DNA of 64,000 bases from Corynebacterium diphtheriae (GCF_001457455.1 NZ_LN831026.1:1674001-1738000), one strand, 5' to 3'. Positions 25,727 through 36,036 are shown, counted from the stretch's first letter. Program-made: numbers and translations. Notes: a model not told the origin generated them from the sequence alone.

Positions 25727-26210
25727 TAACTCCAGTAATCCAGCTTTTGTGATCACTTTTGTATGCACCGGCAATATTTGCCGTTCTCCGATGGCCGAGG
25801 TGATCTGCACGAGCGTTTTAGAAGACGAGGGGTTAAGCCACGCTATTCGTGCTAACTCCTGCGGTACTGGTGGGTGGCATGTGGGCCAAGGGGCTGATTC
25901 TCGAGCAATCGCCGAACTGCGCGCCTCGGGTTACGATGGCACCCATCACCGCGCAAGCCAACTCGGTGAACAACATAGGAGTTCCGACCTGCTTATTGCG
26001 TTGGATTCTTCTCATCGCAATGCGCTTTTGCGAATAGGCTATCCAGCAGAAAAGGTGCGATTATTGCAGTCTTTTAATCCGGATTCTCATACTCCAGATG
26101 TTGCGGATCCTTACTATGGCACCGCCGCTGATTTTAAAACCACCCGCCGTGACATCGAGGCAGCTATGCCAGGTCTGATGGCCTGGCTTCGGGAGGCCAT
26201 TCATGCCTAG
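25710..26210 (+). CDS. Low-molecular-weight protein-tyrosine phosphatase
   Basis: 166 residues. The P-loop CTGNICRS is near residue 18, with Cys as nucleophile and Arg as phosphate ligand. The general acid Asp is in VADPYYG near 131. It belongs with mycobacterial PtpA. I chose the GTG at 25710 because AAAGGA lies 8 nt upstream and the conserved domain begins soon after. It overlaps the HAD gene by 17 bp and the SURF1 gene by 8 bp, so the three genes form one translationally coupled operon. Confidence 0.92.
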   Translation: MTSSTNNSSNPAFVITFVCTGNICRSPMAEVICTSVLEDEGLSHAIRANSCGTGGWHVGQGADSRAIAELRASGYDGTHHRASQLGEQHRSSDLLIALDSSHRNALLRIGYPAEKVRLLQSFNPDSHTPDVADPYYGTAADFKTTRRDIEAAMPGLMAWLREAIHA

Positions 26211-27072
26211 GACGCACACAACTGTCACCGGCTGGAAGGTGTTTCTTACCCCTGGGTGGGTTCTCACCGCGGTACTTGCTATTGCTTTTTCTTACTTTGC
26301 TATCACGGTGTTGTCTCCGTGGCAGTTGGGCAAAGACCACGCCATCGTGGAGCGTAATGAGAAAATTGATGACGCTTTCAAGTCCGACCCTGCTTCTTAT
26401 CAGTCGGTCTACGATGCACAGGGACGTATTAAAGACGGTCAAGAATGGATGCGGGTGTCGCTTAAAGGGCGTTTCGACGCAAACAATGAAGTGCTTCTGC
26501 GCATGCGTCCTGTAGAAGGCACCCCCGCGTACCAGTCTTTAGTGCCGTTTACTCTTGAAAGCGGTGAATCCCTGCTGATCAACCGTGGCTTTGTTCCAGG
26601 CGATGCCGCCAACGTTCCGGAGTTAGCAGCTGTTCCTACCGAAACGGTCACTATCGTGGCGCATGCGCGTGCCAACGAAGGAATGCCTGCCAGTGCTCCT
26701 ATGTCAGCTCATGGTTACCAGCAGGTCTACGGCATTAACACCACACAAATTAGTGAGATCACGCATACAACTCTTGGCACTGATTTCGCGCAGCTTTCAC
26801 AGGACCAACCTGGTGTGCTCAACGCCATGCCTATCCCACAGCTCGACCGCGGGAATCATCTTTCCTACGGCCTGCAGTGGATTGCGTTTGGAATTATGGC
26901 ACCTCTTGGAGTTGCTTATTTTGTGTGGGCTGAGATTCGTGAGCGTCGTCGCAGCCGTGAGGAAGAAGAGCACATGGCCCAGCTTGCCGCTGCGGCTGAA
27001 CCGGAAACTCCAGAAGATAGAGTGGCAACAAAAATGCGTAATCGTTACGGTAGCTCACGGCATAATCAGTAA
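26203..27072 (+). CDS. SURF1 family protein (cytochrome oxidase biogenesis)
   Basis: 289 residues with a membrane segment near 17-38 (after TPGWVLTAVLA) and a second near 225-247, the usual SURF1 topology with a large external loop. The loop has LKGRFDANNEVLLRMRP, ESLLINRGFVPGD and the terminal FGIMAPLGVAYFVWAE. SURF1 proteins help assemble haem-copper cytochrome c oxidase. It is the last gene of the HAD/PTP operon and overlaps the end of the convergent cobD by 7 bp. Confidence 0.92.
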   Translation: MPRTHTTVTGWKVFLTPGWVLTAVLAIAFSYFAITVLSPWQLGKDHAIVERNEKIDDAFKSDPASYQSVYDAQGRIKDGQEWMRVSLKGRFDANNEVLLRMRPVEGTPAYQSLVPFTLESGESLLINRGFVPGDAANVPELAAVPTETVTIVAHARANEGMPASAPMSAHGYQQVYGINTTQISEITHTTLGTDFAQLSQDQPGVLNAMPIPQLDRGNHLSYGLQWIAFGIMAPLGVAYFVWAEIRERRRSREEEEHMAQLAAAAEPETPEDRVATKMRNRYGSSRHNQ

Positions 27073-27968
27073 CGTCGCCACAGCATCAATCCGGCGATAG
27101 CAACTGTCGCTGCAGCTTGTACACCGCGCGATAACCGAACTGCCTGATGTATCGTCGCCACGCTTGGCGACGGGCCGACACCTAGTGTCGGTCGTTTTTC
27201 TATGCCATAGGAGTAGCGAGTCTCGCCACCTAATGTGACCCCTAGTGCAGCAGCTGCCGTCGCTTCTACTGGTCCTGCGTTCGGGCTCGGGTGATGGGGT
27301 GCGTCGACACGCCAAGCGCGTAGAGCGGCGCGCTCACGCCCTTGCATTGCTGCCGCACCCACATGCGCCACCGCAGTCAGCCGTGCTGGCACCCACGCCA
27401 TGGCGTCATCAAGTTTGGCAGCAGCCCACCCGAATTCAGAATAACGGTCGTTTTTGTATCCAACCATGGCGTCAAGGGTGTTGACACAACGATGTGCCAC
27501 TACCCCACCAGCACCTAACGCCGCCCACACGACGGGGGCGATCGTGGAGTCTGACGTATTTTCTGCCAATGATTCGACGGTGGCACGCACTATGCCTGAT
27601 TCATCCAAATACTCTGGATCCCGTGAGCACAACCACGGCACCAGATCCCTCGCAGCTTCTATATCATCGCGTTCTAAGGCACGTGCCATTCGGATTCCGG
27701 TATTTTCCAGTGTGCTGCCGCCAATAGCTGCCACCAAGCTTGCAGCTAAAGCCGCATTGGGATATTTCTTGCCTATCATCACAGCGGCAGCGGTCGGTGG
27801 CGCCACAGTGACGGCAACGTAGATCGCACCACGGAGTTTCGATGGCGCATAGATTTTCTTTTCCACCCACGTAGCCCATCGGCCAAACACCGCAACAGGA
27901 TGCAGCGATCCCCCTGGATCACCAACGATACGATCGAGTACTACTCCGGATACAAGACCTGCGAGCAT
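27066..27968 (-). CDS. cobD: Adenosylcobinamide-phosphate synthase CobD/CbiB-like
   Basis: 300-residue integral membrane protein. Family marks are VLDRIVGDPGGSLHPVAVFGRW at the N-terminus, the SLAENTSDSTIAPVVWAALGGAGG-like stretch near 135 and the NTLDAMVGYKND motif near 175. CbiB attaches aminopropanol phosphate to cobyric acid. The corrin ring genes are not in this window; the CobC-like enzyme is nearby. The ATG at 27968 has GGGAGAG 7 nt upstream. The longer frame to 27995 was rejected because it runs into the tRNA-Val terminator. Confidence 0.92.
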   Translation of the reverse strand: MLAGLVSGVVLDRIVGDPGGSLHPVAVFGRWATWVEKKIYAPSKLRGAIYVAVTVAPPTAAAVMIGKKYPNAALAASLVAAIGGSTLENTGIRMARALERDDIEAARDLVPWLCSRDPEYLDESGIVRATVESLAENTSDSTIAPVVWAALGAGGVVAHRCVNTLDAMVGYKNDRYSEFGWAAAKLDDAMAWVPARLTAVAHVGAAAMQGRERAALRAWRVDAPHHPSPNAGPVEATAAAALGVTLGGETRYSYGIEKRPTLGVGPSPSVATIHQAVRLSRGVQAAATVAIAGLMLWRRY

Positions 27969-27986
27969 AATCACTCTCCCAAATAC

Positions 27987-28022
27987 GAAAAGCACCTCCC
28001 CACAATGTGTGAGGAGGTGCTC
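27987..28022 (-). terminator. Terminator of tRNA-Val
   Basis: On the minus strand AGCACCTCC (28021-28013) pairs with GGAGGTGCT (27999-27991), followed by TTT. It lies 13 bp beyond the tRNA 3' end and just upstream of the cobD start. Confidence 0.8.
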
Positions 28023-28034
28023 TTGTAACCATTG

Positions 28035-28107
28035 TGCGCCCTGACGGGATCGAACCGCCGACCTGCTGGGTGTAAACCAGCTGCTCTCCCAGCTGAGCTA
28101 AAGGCGC
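28035..28107 (-). tRNA. tRNA-Val (anticodon TAC)
   Basis: 73-nt cloverleaf: acceptor GCGCCTT/AGGGCGC, D-arm TAGCTCAGCTGGGAGAGC, anticodon loop TTTACAC with TAC at the centre, T-arm GTTCGATC. CCA is not encoded. A TATAGT hexamer at 28122-28127 upstream may be the -10 box. Confidence 0.97.
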
Positions 28108-28197
28108 ATACCGTTATCAAAACTATAACCACTTGTTTCCAGTGGCCGTCTTGGCAACGGAAGAAACTTTAACACACAAAGCGTTAGAAAAGAAAAA

Positions 28198-28635
28198 CTA
28201 CTGCTTATTGCCCCTTTGTACGAGGCAAGAGCCTTGCCAAGCACCGAGACGTTCGGCCTTTGTTTGCACCAAACCAGCCAACTGAGCAGATTCGGAAATT
28301 TCACCGGGGTCAAGGGCACCCTGCTTGCCGGCCCCTGGGGTGAGCAACCAAATACGACCATTGTCTGCCAGCGGCCGGATGGAATCGACAAGACCATCGA
28401 CCAAATCGCCATCGTCGGACCGCCACCACAGCAGGACTACGTCGCAAGCCTCGTCGGTTTCTTCGTCGAGAAGCTCCTCACCGATGATATCTTCGATGGC
28501 TTCACTTATTGTGCTGTCGCAATCCTCGTCCCATCCAACTTCTTGGACGGTCATGCCGGCTGCGATTCCAAGACGCTGAGCGTGGTGAGCTCCAGTCGTC
28601 TCAGTTTTTTTCTCCTTGAATTCTTGAGCGTTCAT
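28198..28635 (-). CDS. DUF3052 family protein
   Basis: 145 residues, acidic, soluble. The sequence AQRLGIAAGMTVQEVGWDEDCDST and the later VLLWWRSDDGDLVDGLVDSIRPL match the actinobacterial DUF3052 family, always found divergent from aceE in the same position in mycobacteria. Function unknown. It may be transcribed into tRNA-Val (91 bp downstream) or end before it. Confidence 0.85.
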   Translation of the reverse strand: MNAQEFKEKKTETTGAHHAQRLGIAAGMTVQEVGWDEDCDSTISEAIEDIIGEELLDEETDEACDVVLLWWRSDDGDLVDGLVDSIRPLADNGRIWLLTPGAGKQGALDPGEISESAQLAGLVQTKAERLGAWQGSCLVQRGNKQ

Positions 28636-28855
28636 CGTCTAAGGACTTTACAGCTATTCCAGCAGTTTTACCGCTTTTATTTTGTAATCTCCGCAATTTT
28701 GCACCGTGATGGGGAGAACAGTTCACCCAGAAAACAACACGACGGGGGCAATCACAGTATCCTGTAGTAAAACCTGTGGTGTTGTCACCATGTTTGGAGT
28801 ACTCACCCATTCGTGGCCGACACCCACACGACACGTACAACTATGGAGGTGGCGA

Positions 28856-31591
28856 ATGTCAGACCCTAATGAGGGTATGCGCCCTGAAGACAGCAACTTC
28901 GCGATGATCCGCGACGGTGTTGCTTCGTATCTCAACGACGCCGACCCAGAAGAGACTCGCGAATGGATGGAATCTCTCGATGGCATGCTCGAGGGTTCCA
29001 GTCCCGATCGTGCCCGATTCCTGATGCTGCGTCTCCTCGAGCGCGCTTCGGCCCGTCGCGTTCCACTACCACCGATGACGTCGACAGACTTTGTCAACAC
29101 CATCCCCACCACGATGGAACCTGAATTCCCCGGTGACGAGGAAATTGAGAAACGCTACCGTCGTTGGATCCGTTGGAATGCTGCCATCATGGTTCACCGC
29201 GCCCAGCGCCCAGGCATTGGCGTTGGTGGACACATCTCCACCTACGCTGGTGCAGCGCCACTGTATGAAGTCGGCTTCAACCACTTCTTCCGCGGCAAGG
29301 ACCACCCAGGCGGTGGCGACCATGTGTTCTTCCAAGGCCACGCTTCCCCAGGTATGTATGCACGTGCATTCATGGAAGGTCGTCTGACCGAAGACGACCT
29401 CGACGGCTTCCGCCAAGAAGTATCGCGTCCACAGGGTGGACTCCCCTCCTACCCCCACCCTCACGGTATGAAGGACTTCTGGGAGTTCCCGACCGTGTCA
29501 ATGGGCCTTGGCCCAATGGACGCCATTTACCAAGCGCGCTTTAACCGCTACCTTCACAACCGCGGCATCAAGGACACCTCACAGCAGCACGTATGGGCGT
29601 TCCTTGGCGACGGCGAAATGGATGAGCCAGAATCTCGCGGCCTCATTCAGATGGCAGCGTTGAATAACTTGGACAACCTGACCTTCGTTGTTAACTGCAA
29701 CTTGCAGCGTCTCGACGGCCCTGTTCGCGGTAACACCAAGATCATTCAAGAGCTGGAGTCCTTCTTCCGCGGCGCCGGCTGGTCTGTTATCAAGGTTGTT
29801 TGGGGACGCGAGTGGGATCAGCTTTTCGAAGCTGATAAGGATGGCGCTCTCGTCGACCTCATGAACACCACCTCTGATGGTGACTTCCAGACCTTTAAGG
29901 CTAACGACGGCGCCTACGTGCGCGAGCACTTCTTCAACCGCGATCCACGCACCGCCAAGCTCGTCGAAGACTGGTCGGATGAAGACATCTGGAAGCTGCG
30001 CCGCGGTGGTCACGACTACCGCAAGATCTACGCTGCATTCCAGCGCGCGCTTGAGACAAAGGATCGCCCAACCGTGATTCTTGCTCACACCATTAAGGGC
30101 TACGGCTTGGGCCACAACTTCGAGGGCCGCAATGCCACCCACCAGATGAAGAAGCTCACTCTGGACGATCTCAAGCAGTTCCGCGATAAGCAGGGCGTAC
30201 CAATTACCGACGAAGAATTGGAAAAGGATCCATATCTGCCTCCGTACTACCACCCAGGCGAGGATGCCCCAGAGATCAAGTACCTTTTGGAGCGTCGTAA
30301 GTCTTTGGGCGGATTCGTACCGGAGCGTCGCGAATCCTACACCCCGCTGCATGTCCCCGAGCTCGACAAGCTCCGCAGCCTCCGTAAAGGCTCCGGCAAG
30401 CAGCAAGTCGCCACCACCATGGCCGTGGTTCGCGCCTTCAAGGAACTCATGCGCGACCCAGAGCTGGGCAAGCGCATCGTCCCGATCATCCCTGACGAGG
30501 CTCGTACCTTCGGCATGGACTCGTGGTTCCCAACCATGAAGATCTACAACCCACATGGTCAAAACTACGTGCCAGTAGACCATGACCTCATGCTTTCCTA
30601 CCGTGAGGCCAAGGACGGCCAAATCCTCCACGAGGGCATCAACGAAGCCGGATCTACCGCTTCCTTCATTGCTGCAGCTACGTCCTACGCCACCCACGGC
30701 GAAGCCATGATCCCGCTGTACATCTTCTACTCGATGTTCGGTTTCCAGCGCACCGGCGATTCCTTCTGGGCCGCAGGCGACCAAATGGCCCGTGGCTTCA
30801 TCTTGGGCGCAACCGCCGGTCGTACAACCTTGACAGGCGAAGGCCTCCAGCACATGGATGGTCACTCCCAGATCTTGGCCTCGACCAACCCAGCGGTTGT
30901 TTCCTACGACCCAGCATTCTCCTACGAGATTGCCCACCTTCTGCGCGAAGGTATCGACCGCATGTACGGCCCAGGCCGTGGTGAGGACGTGATGTACTAC
31001 CTCACCATCTACAACGAGCCAATTTCACAGCCAGCTGAGCCAGAGGACTTGGACGTTGAGGGCCTACACAAGGGCGTTTACCTTTACGAAAAGGCAGACG
31101 GTGGCGAGCACGAGGTGTCTCTCTTGGCGTCCGGCATTGGCATGCAACAAGCACTGCGCGCCAAAGAGATTCTTCGCGACGAGTTCAACATCGGCGCTAA
31201 CATCTTCTCGGTTACCTCTTGGGTAGAGTTGGCACGCGAAGGACACGCCAAGGAGCGTGAGGCACTGCGCAACCCAGGGATTGAGCAGGAAGAGGCGTTT
31301 GCCACCACCCAGCTCAAGAAGGGCTCCGGACCGTACATCGCCGTTTCCGACTTTGCTACCGATCTGCAAGAACAGATCCGCCGCTTTGTCCCAGGCGACT
31401 ACACCACCTTGGGCGCCGACGGCTTCGGCTTCTCCGATACCCGCCCAGCCGCCCGCCGCTTCTTCAACATCGATGCCGAGTCCGTTGTTGTCGCAGCACT
31501 GAACGGCTTGGTAAAGCAAGGCAAGATTGATCGCAGCGTTGCAGCCGAAGCAGCTCAGCGTTTCAACCTCACCGACCCAACCAAAGCTTAA
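28856..31591 (+). CDS. aceE: Pyruvate dehydrogenase E1 component (homodimeric type)
   Basis: 911 residues, close to the full length of C. glutamicum AceE (922). It decarboxylates pyruvate with thiamine diphosphate and passes the acetyl group to the E2 lipoyl domain of the PDH/OGDH complex. The ThDP motif begins at [12 protein letters not shown] and runs to NLTFVVNCN near residues 255-285. Other marks are [16 protein letters not shown] and [12 protein letters not shown]. The ATG at 28856 follows a GGAGG site; the longer frame upstream reads non-conserved sequence. Codon use is strongly biased, as expected of a highly expressed gene. A long terminator follows. Confidence 0.98.
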   Translation: MSDPNEGMRPEDSNFAMIRDGVASYLNDADPEETREWMESLDGMLEGSSPDRARFLMLRLLERASARRVPLPPMTSTDFVNTIPTTMEPEFPGDEEIEKRYRRWIRWNAAIMVHRAQRPGIGVGGHISTYAGAAPLYEVGFNHFFRGKDHPGGGDHVFFQGHASPGMYARAFMEGRLTEDDLDGFRQEVSRPQGGLPSYPHPHGMKDFWEFPTVSMGLGPMDAIYQARFNRYLHNRGIKDTSQQHVWAFLGDGEMDEPESRGLIQMAALNNLDNLTFVVNCNLQRLDGPVRGNTKIIQELESFFRGAGWSVIKVVWGREWDQLFEADKDGALVDLMNTTSDGDFQTFKANDGAYVREHFFNRDPRTAKLVEDWSDEDIWKLRRGGHDYRKIYAAFQRALETKDRPTVILAHTIKGYGLGHNFEGRNATHQMKKLTLDDLKQFRDKQGVPITDEELEKDPYLPPYYHPGEDAPEIKYLLERRKSLGGFVPERRESYTPLHVPELDKLRSLRKGSGKQQVATTMAVVRAFKELMRDPELGKRIVPIIPDEARTFGMDSWFPTMKIYNPHGQNYVPVDHDLMLSYREAKDGQILHEGINEAGSTASFIAAATSYATHGEAMIPLYIFYSMFGFQRTGDSFWAAGDQMARGFILGATAGRTTLTGEGLQHMDGHSQILASTNPAVVSYDPAFSYEIAHLLREGIDRMYGPGRGEDVMYYLTIYNEPISQPAEPEDLDVEGLHKGVYLYEKADGGEHEVSLLASGIGMQQALRAKEILRDEFNIGANIFSVTSWVELAREGHAKEREALRNPGIEQEEAFATTQLKKGSGPYIAVSDFATDLQEQIRRFVPGDYTTLGADGFGFSDTRPAARRFFNIDAESVVVAALNGLVKQGKIDRSVAAEAAQRFNLTDPTKA

Positions 31592-31600
31592 AGATTAAAT

Positions 31601-31653
31601 CCAAAAATGTACCGTCACCACATAATTTCTTATGTGTGACGGTACATTTTTGG
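31601..31653 (+). terminator. aceE terminator
   Basis: Stem of about 22 bp with one bulged C: CCAAAAATGTACCGTCAC (31601-31618) pairs with GTGACGGTACATTTTTGG (31636-31653). It begins 10 bp after the aceE stop. A-T tracts on both sides allow bidirectional use. Confidence 0.92.
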
Positions 31654-31739
31654 TGAAACCGCTCAAGAAACTAAATTATTTCTCACTCGGCAATCCAAGA
31701 TTGGGCAGTGCTCCGAAATATTCAATGTAAGTATTGTTA

Positions 31740-31763
31740 CCGAGGCAAAATTATTGGCCTCGG
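31740..31763 (+). promoter_or_regulatory. 5' leader hairpin before the DM13 gene
   Basis: CCGAGG and CCTCGG at 31740-31763 flank an AT-rich loop (CAAAATTATTGG), ending 22 bp before the ATG at 31786. It could tune translation or mRNA stability. Only the repeat is seen; no known riboswitch is recognised. Confidence 0.35.
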
Positions 31764-31785
31764 TGGAAAGAAAAGAGATATTAAA

Positions 31786-32349
31786 ATGGCCGCGTTGAAT
31801 TCTTCTATTTTTAAGAATAAAAAAGCTGTCGCTGGTGTTATAAGCGTTTTTACGGTGTTGTTCGTCGTAGCGCTGATTGTGTTCAAGCCATGGTTGTTGT
31901 TCGTCGATAAGCACGTCGATGATGAGATTCCGGCCGCCGTTGCTGCACACGCAACGATGACTCCCGCTCAGCCGAGTGAGTCGGAAGCTATGACACCGCC
32001 TAAAGCTCAGTCCAGACAAGGTCAGTTTATTTCTCATGAACACGAGACGTCTGGCACCGCAACCTTGATTGTGGATGCTGATGGCAAAAAGAAGCTGGTA
32101 TTGACCGATTTGGCCACATCGAACGGCCCTGACGTTCACGTGTGGTTGAGCAAGGCGCCTGTCATCCCAGGCAAAGACGGTTGGTTTGTTGCCAAGGATC
32201 ACGAGCACTTTGATGTTGCACCGATCAAGGGCAACATAGGCAACCAAGTTTACGATCTGCCTGACGACGTCAACTTCGATGAGTGGACCTCAGTCGTGCT
32301 GTGGTGCGATGACTTCAACGTCTCCTTCGGCGCCGCTGAATTGAGCTAA
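31786..32349 (+). CDS. DM13-domain membrane-anchored protein
   Basis: 187 residues. One membrane segment at about 14-36 anchors an exported domain. Residues about 90-187 match the DM13 (electron-transfer DM13) domain: GTATLIVDADGKKKLVLTD, GPDVHVWLS, QVYDLPDDV, and an SVVLWCDDFNVSFG end with the single conserved Cys. DM13 domains are thought to take part in redox reactions with the Cys or a bound haem, but the role in bacteria is not established. The start was placed at 31786, behind AAAGAGA. It converges on the acyltransferase. Confidence 0.83.
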   Translation: MAALNSSIFKNKKAVAGVISVFTVLFVVALIVFKPWLLFVDKHVDDEIPAAVAAHATMTPAQPSESEAMTPPKAQSRQGQFISHEHETSGTATLIVDADGKKKLVLTDLATSNGPDVHVWLSKAPVIPGKDGWFVAKDHEHFDVAPIKGNIGNQVYDLPDDVNFDEWTSVVLWCDDFNVSFGAAELS

Positions 32350-32377
32350 CGCCCGCTTTCTTTCACCTTATGTTCGG

Positions 32378-34624
32378 CTACCACTGCCCGCCTAATTCCG
32401 GCAGTTCGGTGCCGAACATTTGTCGTTCTAGTTCCCCTGCCAATGCTTCGGAATAGACGTTCGTAATATGGGAGGAATCGCGGTACACCAACATGTTGCC
32501 GATCACGCCTGGACAACGCTGGTCATTACACAGTCCATTGGTCAGATCGAGATTAGTGATGTCGATTCCTTGGTATGCGTCGATTGCGGGATTTGTTTCG
32601 GCCAGTGCATCGCTTCGACTCATACCGCAGTCATTTTTGGTGCTACCTGGCTGGTAAAAACCGTCAGAGACGCAGAGACGAACATCCAACTGGCCTTTTT
32701 CGTCACGCGAGTATGGAGTATCACGTAGTCCCCAAATATGAATCCCGTGATCGCTGAGACGCTTTGTCACTGATTCAAATTGCGGTGGAACGACTTCTGC
32801 TTTGTCATCAGGAACAATTCCATTATTCATAAATCCAAGATGTGGCAAGGTGTTGATCATAAAGACGCCGTCAGTCGGCGGGTTATCGATCATGTGCTGC
32901 ATAGCTTTTTCTTGCCACTCGGCGCATTCCGGATAAGGTTGGCCATCTTTTCGCGGCAGGTTTAACCCTGGGTAACAACCCATTTTGACCAACGGAATAA
33001 CCTTGATGCCTTGTCGACGACCAATGATGTCCAACGCAGGGAGATGATGCTCTGCATGCGAGCTGCCATAAAGGTACATCGTTCGGGATGCTGTAGCATC
33101 GCCAAACGCACATTCTTCTGCTTTTGTATTTCGGCCGTGGTTTAGCACCAGCTCGGAGCCGTCGTAAAGCGAAGAGCACTGATCGCGATCAGTGGGTGGA
33201 TACATGGACTCCGCTGTGTTAGCCGCATCGGGTACTGGCGGAACTTCAGGCGCATCTGCGTTGGTCAACAGCGCGTAAGGGCCTGGGAATACCACGTTTG
33301 GCTCACCGGTGAATTTCTGAGCCGATGCACTCGGACGTAATTCTTGAATTTGCTGAGCAAGAGTCAGCGTCAGCACGGTAACAATGACAGTTCCGCCCAA
33401 CTGGGCCAGCATCGACCTACTGGGGAAAACAAACGCAGCGGTTCGCGGTGCTTTGGCTTTTCCACGCAAGGGAGATTCCACCCATCGCAAAGTGCACCAT
33501 GCCAAAAGCATCGACAACACGATAACGCTCACGCCCACCACGATGCCTTTTTGGATACCCAAAGTACGAGTAATACCCATACCATGAGCATCACCGTTGC
33601 CTGGGCCCGAAGAAAAGTATCGCGTAGCAATAACCAACAATGGCCAGTGCCACAGATAAAGGCTGTAAGAAATACGCCCCAAGAACTGGAAGACTGGCAT
33701 ATCCAGCACAGTGGTAACGCTCCACCGCGTAGGATTTGTGCCTGCGACGATTACCAGCGCCGCACCAGCCAACGGGATAAGTGTTAGCGGTCCTGGGAAT
33801 TCTTGGCTTCCGTTGAGGAACAAACCAGTAAAGAGAATTGCTGCGATACCGACTATCCCTGTGGGAAGTTGCCACCAGCGCGCACTCCCCTGAGCCACAG
33901 TGCGGACCTTCTTTAGCCCGAGGAGCATACCGAATAGTCCGCCAAGGCCGATTTCCCAGAAACGGCTCAATGGCGAATAGTAGTTAAGCCCTTGATTGAT
34001 CTGATGCAAGTACCCAGCGTAAGCAAAGCTCGACAGCGTTGCCGCCGCCAAAATAATTGCCATAATCGCCTGCGCTGTGGAATTTTTCCCGTTGATCGCA
34101 CTACGCCACAGCCACCCAAATGCAGCGATGACAATAAGGCTGGCCAAATAAATCTGGAGCTGGGCAGACATCGACCAGATGTGTTGGTAAATGCTCACGT
34201 CACGGCCAATGGCCGCATAGTCTTGGCCGTCGCTAGCTAAGTTGAGATTTTGAACGTAGAGCAGCGATGCGATGGCATCTTCTCCCACGTGCTGCCATCG
34301 TGCCTTGGAAAATAGCGCTAATGCAAGCAGCATCGTGGCAAGTATGACTGCTAACAGCGCGGGGAATAGGCGCCGCATAATTCGCACCACGGCAGAAACA
34401 AAGGAGGTTCCTTGCGCAGAAAGCGCGTTTTTAAGCTGGGAGCTAAAAAAGAAGTAGCCTCCGATAAATAGGAATACGTCTACACCGGACGAAACTCGCC
34501 CGACAAAACAGTGGAAAATCACAACGAGTGCAATGGCAAGACCTCGCAGGCCGTCAATGTCTGTGCGGTAAATTTTCCGTGGGGCTGTGGCGGTTATAGG
34601 GGTGGGCTCGTTAGGCAGGGTCAC
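32378..34624 (-). CDS. OafA/YrhL-type acyltransferase with SGNH domain
   Basis: About 748 residues. The N-terminal half (from KIYRTDIDGLRGLAI) is an acyltransferase-3 membrane domain with about ten helices and the catalytic His in IFHCFVGRVSSG. The C-terminal 300 residues are a periplasmic SGNH-like domain (MYLYGSSHAEHHLPAL for block I, DSSHITNVYSEALA for the last block). Such proteins O-acylate cell envelope glycans. The start is uncertain: a GTG at 34624 lies just before the conserved region, while the frame is open to 34765. A plus-strand promoter for the next gene lies within that extension. Confidence 0.85.
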   Translation of the reverse strand: MTLPNEPTPITATAPRKIYRTDIDGLRGLAIALVVIFHCFVGRVSSGVDVFLFIGGYFFFSSQLKNALSAQGTSFVSAVVRIMRRLFPALLAVILATMLLALALFSKARWQHVGEDAIASLLYVQNLNLASDGQDYAAIGRDVSIYQHIWSMSAQLQIYLASLIVIAAFGWLWRSAINGKNSTAQAIMAIILAAATLSSFAYAGYLHQINQGLNYYSPLSRFWEIGLGGLFGMLLGLKKVRTVAQGSARWWQLPTGIVGIAAILFTGLFLNGSQEFPGPLTLIPLAGAALVIVAGTNPTRWSVTTVLDMPVFQFLGRISYSLYLWHWPLLVIATRYFSSGPGNGDAHGMGITRTLGIQKGIVVGVSVIVLSMLLAWCTLRWVESPLRGKAKAPRTAAFVFPSRSMLAQLGGTVIVTVLTLTLAQQIQELRPSASAQKFTGEPNVVFPGPYALLTNADAPEVPPVPDAANTAESMYPPTDRDQCSSLYDGSELVLNHGRNTKAEECAFGDATASRTMYLYGSSHAEHHLPALDIIGRRQGIKVIPLVKMGCYPGLNLPRKDGQPYPECAEWQEKAMQHMIDNPPTDGVFMINTLPHLGFMNNGIVPDDKAEVVPPQFESVTKRLSDHGIHIWGLRDTPYSRDEKGQLDVRLCVSDGFYQPGSTKNDCGMSRSDALAETNPAIDAYQGIDITNLDLTNGLCNDQRCPGVIGNMLVYRDSSHITNVYSEALAGELERQMFGTELPELGGQW

Positions 34625-34806
34625 GATTTCGTTTTCAACTTTGATCAGGTGTCGGTGGCGAACTTGGCGGACGGTAGATAAAATCCCTCGTTGCGCGCTC
34701 GAGAAGCAGCACCTTGAGCGAGATGTACCTTGCCAGTCTAAATCAGCTGGTTCGAGGTGGCGCACACCGACTCTCTAGCTGGGGCTGCACGAGGAGCTAT
34801 ATACGC

Positions 34807-36036
34807 ATGGACGTACATACGTGGAAGAAACACTTTGCCACCATCTTTGCATGGATCATAGCGGTACCTTTTGTGGTTCGTGCTGTATATGTGCTGCCTT
34901 CTCAAGGAATCGGAAGTGACTTCACACCCATTTGGAATGCGGTCAAAAAGTTTACTGCTGGTGCGCGGGTTTACGACGAAGACTACTCCACTGTCGATCC
35001 CCACTATCTTTACTCACCCGGCGCGACTGCACTTTTGAGCCCCATTGGATTATTTAGCGATAAAACCTTTGCTACGTGGGTCATGATGTTCCTCGGAGCT
35101 GTCTGTATCTTGTTTGCTCTAGCGATAGCCACGCGAATGCTCACGGGTACATGGTCTTCCCTGTGGCTACCAATTTTTGTCATTGCGTTTTTCTATCCTC
35201 ATGAGCCGATAGTGAGCACCCTAGGGCTGACCAACATTAATGGTTTTTTGCTGTTCATGTTGGTGGTTTATGTGTGGGGCACGCTTCGCGTGGAAACTGA
35301 ACCCGTAGGACTCGTGCGGACATTTTTCCGCGAACTGCAACAGTATCCGGTCTGGATCGCAGGTGTTGCGCTGGGCGTATGTATCACCATCAAACCACAA
35401 TTCCTCGCCATGGCGTTGATTAGCTTGCTCACATTGCATTTTTCAGTGCTGTTCGTGGGCGCAGGTGTAGTGATTGTGTTGTTTGCCATGGGGTGGGTTT
35501 TTATGAATCAGCCCAGTGACTATTTCTCGGAATTGTTGCCCTACATCAGCACTCCGCGTAGTTACGATAATGGTTCGTTGCAGGGTGTTGCTATGCGATA
35601 TGGCTGGAGTTCGGGTGTTACAACCACCGCAATTGTTCTGTTGTGGCTGGTTACGCTTATCGCGGTTGTTGCACTTATTAAATGGAAGCGTTCCGACGCC
35701 GTCTTTTGGGCGTTTAGTTCCATCGGTGTGTTGTTCTGTGCAATGTTGATGTCGAGTGGCCTTGTTCAGGGTTATTACTGCATTTGGTTGTTACCACTTG
35801 CTATGACGATTGTGCGGAAGGGTTCCCCCATGCGTCACCCGGTGATGTGGTTGGCGTTTTGGGCGTTGTTCTATAACGCTTCTTGGTTCTACGAGCACAC
35901 ACCATGGGCACGTGGTTTCCTCGACATGCGCTCTGTGTTGGCGTGGCTCGTTATTCCAGTCGTCTATGTGGTATGGGCGCTTATGCGTCGTCCTTCTGCA
36001 CATTCTGAGCTGCTTGTTGCACCATCTGGTCGATAG
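34807..36036 (+). CDS. GT87/DUF2029-like polyprenyl-phosphate mannosyltransferase-type membrane protein
   Basis: 409 residues with about ten hydrophobic segments. The early loop SQGIGSDFTPIWNAVKKF, followed by Y(D)EDYSTVDPHYLYSPGATALL near 60-75, resembles the DUF2029/GT87 family of C-type glycosyltransferases (PimE-like in mycobacteria), where an acidic residue after helix 1 is catalytic. The acceptor is not known. GAGGAG lies 11 nt before the ATG. The 3' end overlaps the convergent hydrolase by 56 bp. Confidence 0.82.
   Translation: MDVHTWKKHFATIFAWIIAVPFVVRAVYVLPSQGIGSDFTPIWNAVKKFTAGARVYDEDYSTVDPHYLYSPGATALLSPIGLFSDKTFATWVMMFLGAVCILFALAIATRMLTGTWSSLWLPIFVIAFFYPHEPIVSTLGLTNINGFLLFMLVVYVWGTLRVETEPVGLVRTFFRELQQYPVWIAGVALGVCITIKPQFLAMALISLLTLHFSVLFVGAGVVIVLFAMGWVFMNQPSDYFSELLPYISTPRSYDNGSLQGVAMRYGWSSGVTTTAIVLLWLVTLIAVVALIKWKRSDAVFWAFSSIGVLFCAMLMSSGLVQGYYCIWLLPLAMTIVRKGSPMRHPVMWLAFWALFYNASWFYEHTPWARGFLDMRSVLAWLVIPVVYVVWALMRRPSAHSELLVAPSGR

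Noticed and set aside
27987..28197. tRNA-Val region as a phage attachment site
   Set aside because: No integrase, no duplicated tRNA end and no foreign DNA adjoins it.
29579..30937. 452-codon open frame antisense to aceE
   Set aside because: Shadow of the strongly biased aceE codons; no ribosome site or protein-like features, and aceE is certain.
31740..31763. Riboswitch upstream of the DM13 gene
   Set aside because: Just a 6-bp stem with an AT loop; none of the known riboswitch cores is present.
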